From contig JAGQYZ010000204.1 in the NCBI GenBank assembly GCA_020435865.1, positions 1 to 6,054 of the forward strand: DNA of 6,054 bases. The letters run 5' to 3'. A model generated the notes under the pieces. It had not been told where the DNA came from. It ran no database searches and saw only the letters and a list, made by a program, of their open reading frames with translations. This DNA comes from Aequorivita sp. (lineage in GTDB: Bacteria > Bacteroidota > Bacteroidia > Flavobacteriales > Flavobacteriaceae). Positions 5,685 to 6,054 of this stretch are shown piece by piece. The translations under genes and the position numbers were made by a program. Position 1 is the stretch's first letter; each line of letters opens with the position of its first letter.

Positions 5685-6054
5685 ATGCAGTTTAAACATC
5701 CAGAAATTCTTTACGCCCTTTTTCTACTGCTCATCCCAATATTTATTCATCTTTTTCAACTTCGGCGTTTTCAAAAAGTAGATTTTACCAATGTTGCTTT
5801 TCTGAAAAAAGTAACTATCCAAACCCGTAAAAGTTCGCAGCTAAAAAAATGGCTCACTTTGTTGATGCGTTTATTGGCGCTTGCTGCTATTATCATTGCT
5901 TTTGCTCAACCCTTCACAGCTTTAATAACCGCTTTAAACTCCAAAAAGGAAACTGTGGTTTATGTTGATAATTCCTTCAGTATGCAAGCCAAAGGTGCCA
6001 AAGGGCCAATCTTGGAGCGTACTTTGCAGGATTTATTTGATAAATCTGGTGGAA
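5685..6054 (+). CDS. BatA-type membrane protein with von Willebrand factor A domain, 3'-truncated
   Basis: The first 123 codons are visible; the gene runs off the window. The N-terminus MQFKHPEILYALFLLLIPI is the standard opening of the BatA/aerotolerance-regulator N-terminal domain (PF07584, TIGR02226). Its layout is typical: membrane helix 1 at about 7-24, a basic cytoplasmic loop with LRRFQKVDFTNVAFLKKV (26-43), and helix 2 at about 55-77 ending in AFAQP. The chain then enters a von Willebrand factor A-like domain, where YVDNSFSM contains the metal-binding motif DxSxS (Asp95, Ser97, Ser99). Family members in Bacteroidetes are usually several hundred residues long with a further C-terminal membrane helix, which cannot be checked here. 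The Bat name comes from aerotolerance work in Bacteroides; the molecular role is not settled. The start at 5685 is firm: it fits the family N-terminus and follows an exact -7 promoter element by 16 bases. AAGGA touches the ATG, too close for normal Shine-Dalgarno pairing. Confidence 0.93.
   Translation, partial: MQFKHPEILYALFLLLIPIFIHLFQLRRFQKVDFTNVAFLKKVTIQTRKSSQLKKWLTLLMRLLALAAIIIAFAQPFTALITALNSKKETVVYVDNSFSMQAKGAKGPILERTLQDLFDKSGG

Noticed and set aside
1..6054. Defence system, CRISPR array, insertion sequence, toxin-antitoxin pair or structural RNA gene
   Set aside because: No transposase, long terminal inverted repeats, spaced direct repeats, nuclease pair, tRNA or rRNA signature is visible on either strand. 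The coding regions are accounted for by ordinary Bacteroidetes gene families and one unrecognised small protein.

Overview
The window looks like chromosomal DNA from a member of the Flavobacteriaceae (phylum Bacteroidetes). The evidence is the AT-rich composition, the type of TonB-dependent receptor, the LolD-like ATPase, the TIGR02757/DUF2400 gene and the BatA-type gene. Exact matches to the Bacteroidetes -7 promoter element TAnnTTTG upstream of folE and of the BatA gene, and the general lack of Shine-Dalgarno sequences, also fit. The genus cannot be told from this sequence.

Layout. Bases 1-1662 (+) hold the 3' part of a TonB-dependent outer-membrane receptor: the end of the plug and the whole barrel. 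A strong bidirectional terminator (1668-1693) separates it from a convergent minus-strand pair. That pair is folE (GTP cyclohydrolase I, 2052-2651), followed downstream by a small unrecognised two-helix membrane protein (1692-1994). A 119-bp divergent promoter region with a short palindrome lies between folE and lolD. On the plus strand come lolD (2771-3430), a DUF2400/TIGR02757 protein (3494-4258, or from 3470), an apparently soluble GAF-domain histidine kinase that starts with TTG (4382-5584), and the 5' end of a BatA/von Willebrand factor A membrane protein (5685 to the window edge).

Functions. Most of the genes serve the cell envelope: nutrient uptake through the outer membrane, lipoprotein release from the inner membrane, and a Bat-family inner-membrane protein. 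folE feeds folate/pterin synthesis. lolD and the DUF2400 gene are close enough to be co-transcribed. The kinase and the BatA gene each have their own upstream non-coding region of about 100-120 bp, so they are probably separate units. The kinase has no response regulator in view, and lolD has no LolC/E permease in view.

No mobile element, CRISPR array, tRNA or rRNA, defence system or toxin-antitoxin pair was found. The window is largely ordinary core genome. The most interesting points are the DUF2400 protein, whose C-terminal half resembles the helix-hairpin-helix DNA glycosylase active-site region; the small membrane protein paired with folE; and several short repeats and inverted repeats in the intergenic gaps.
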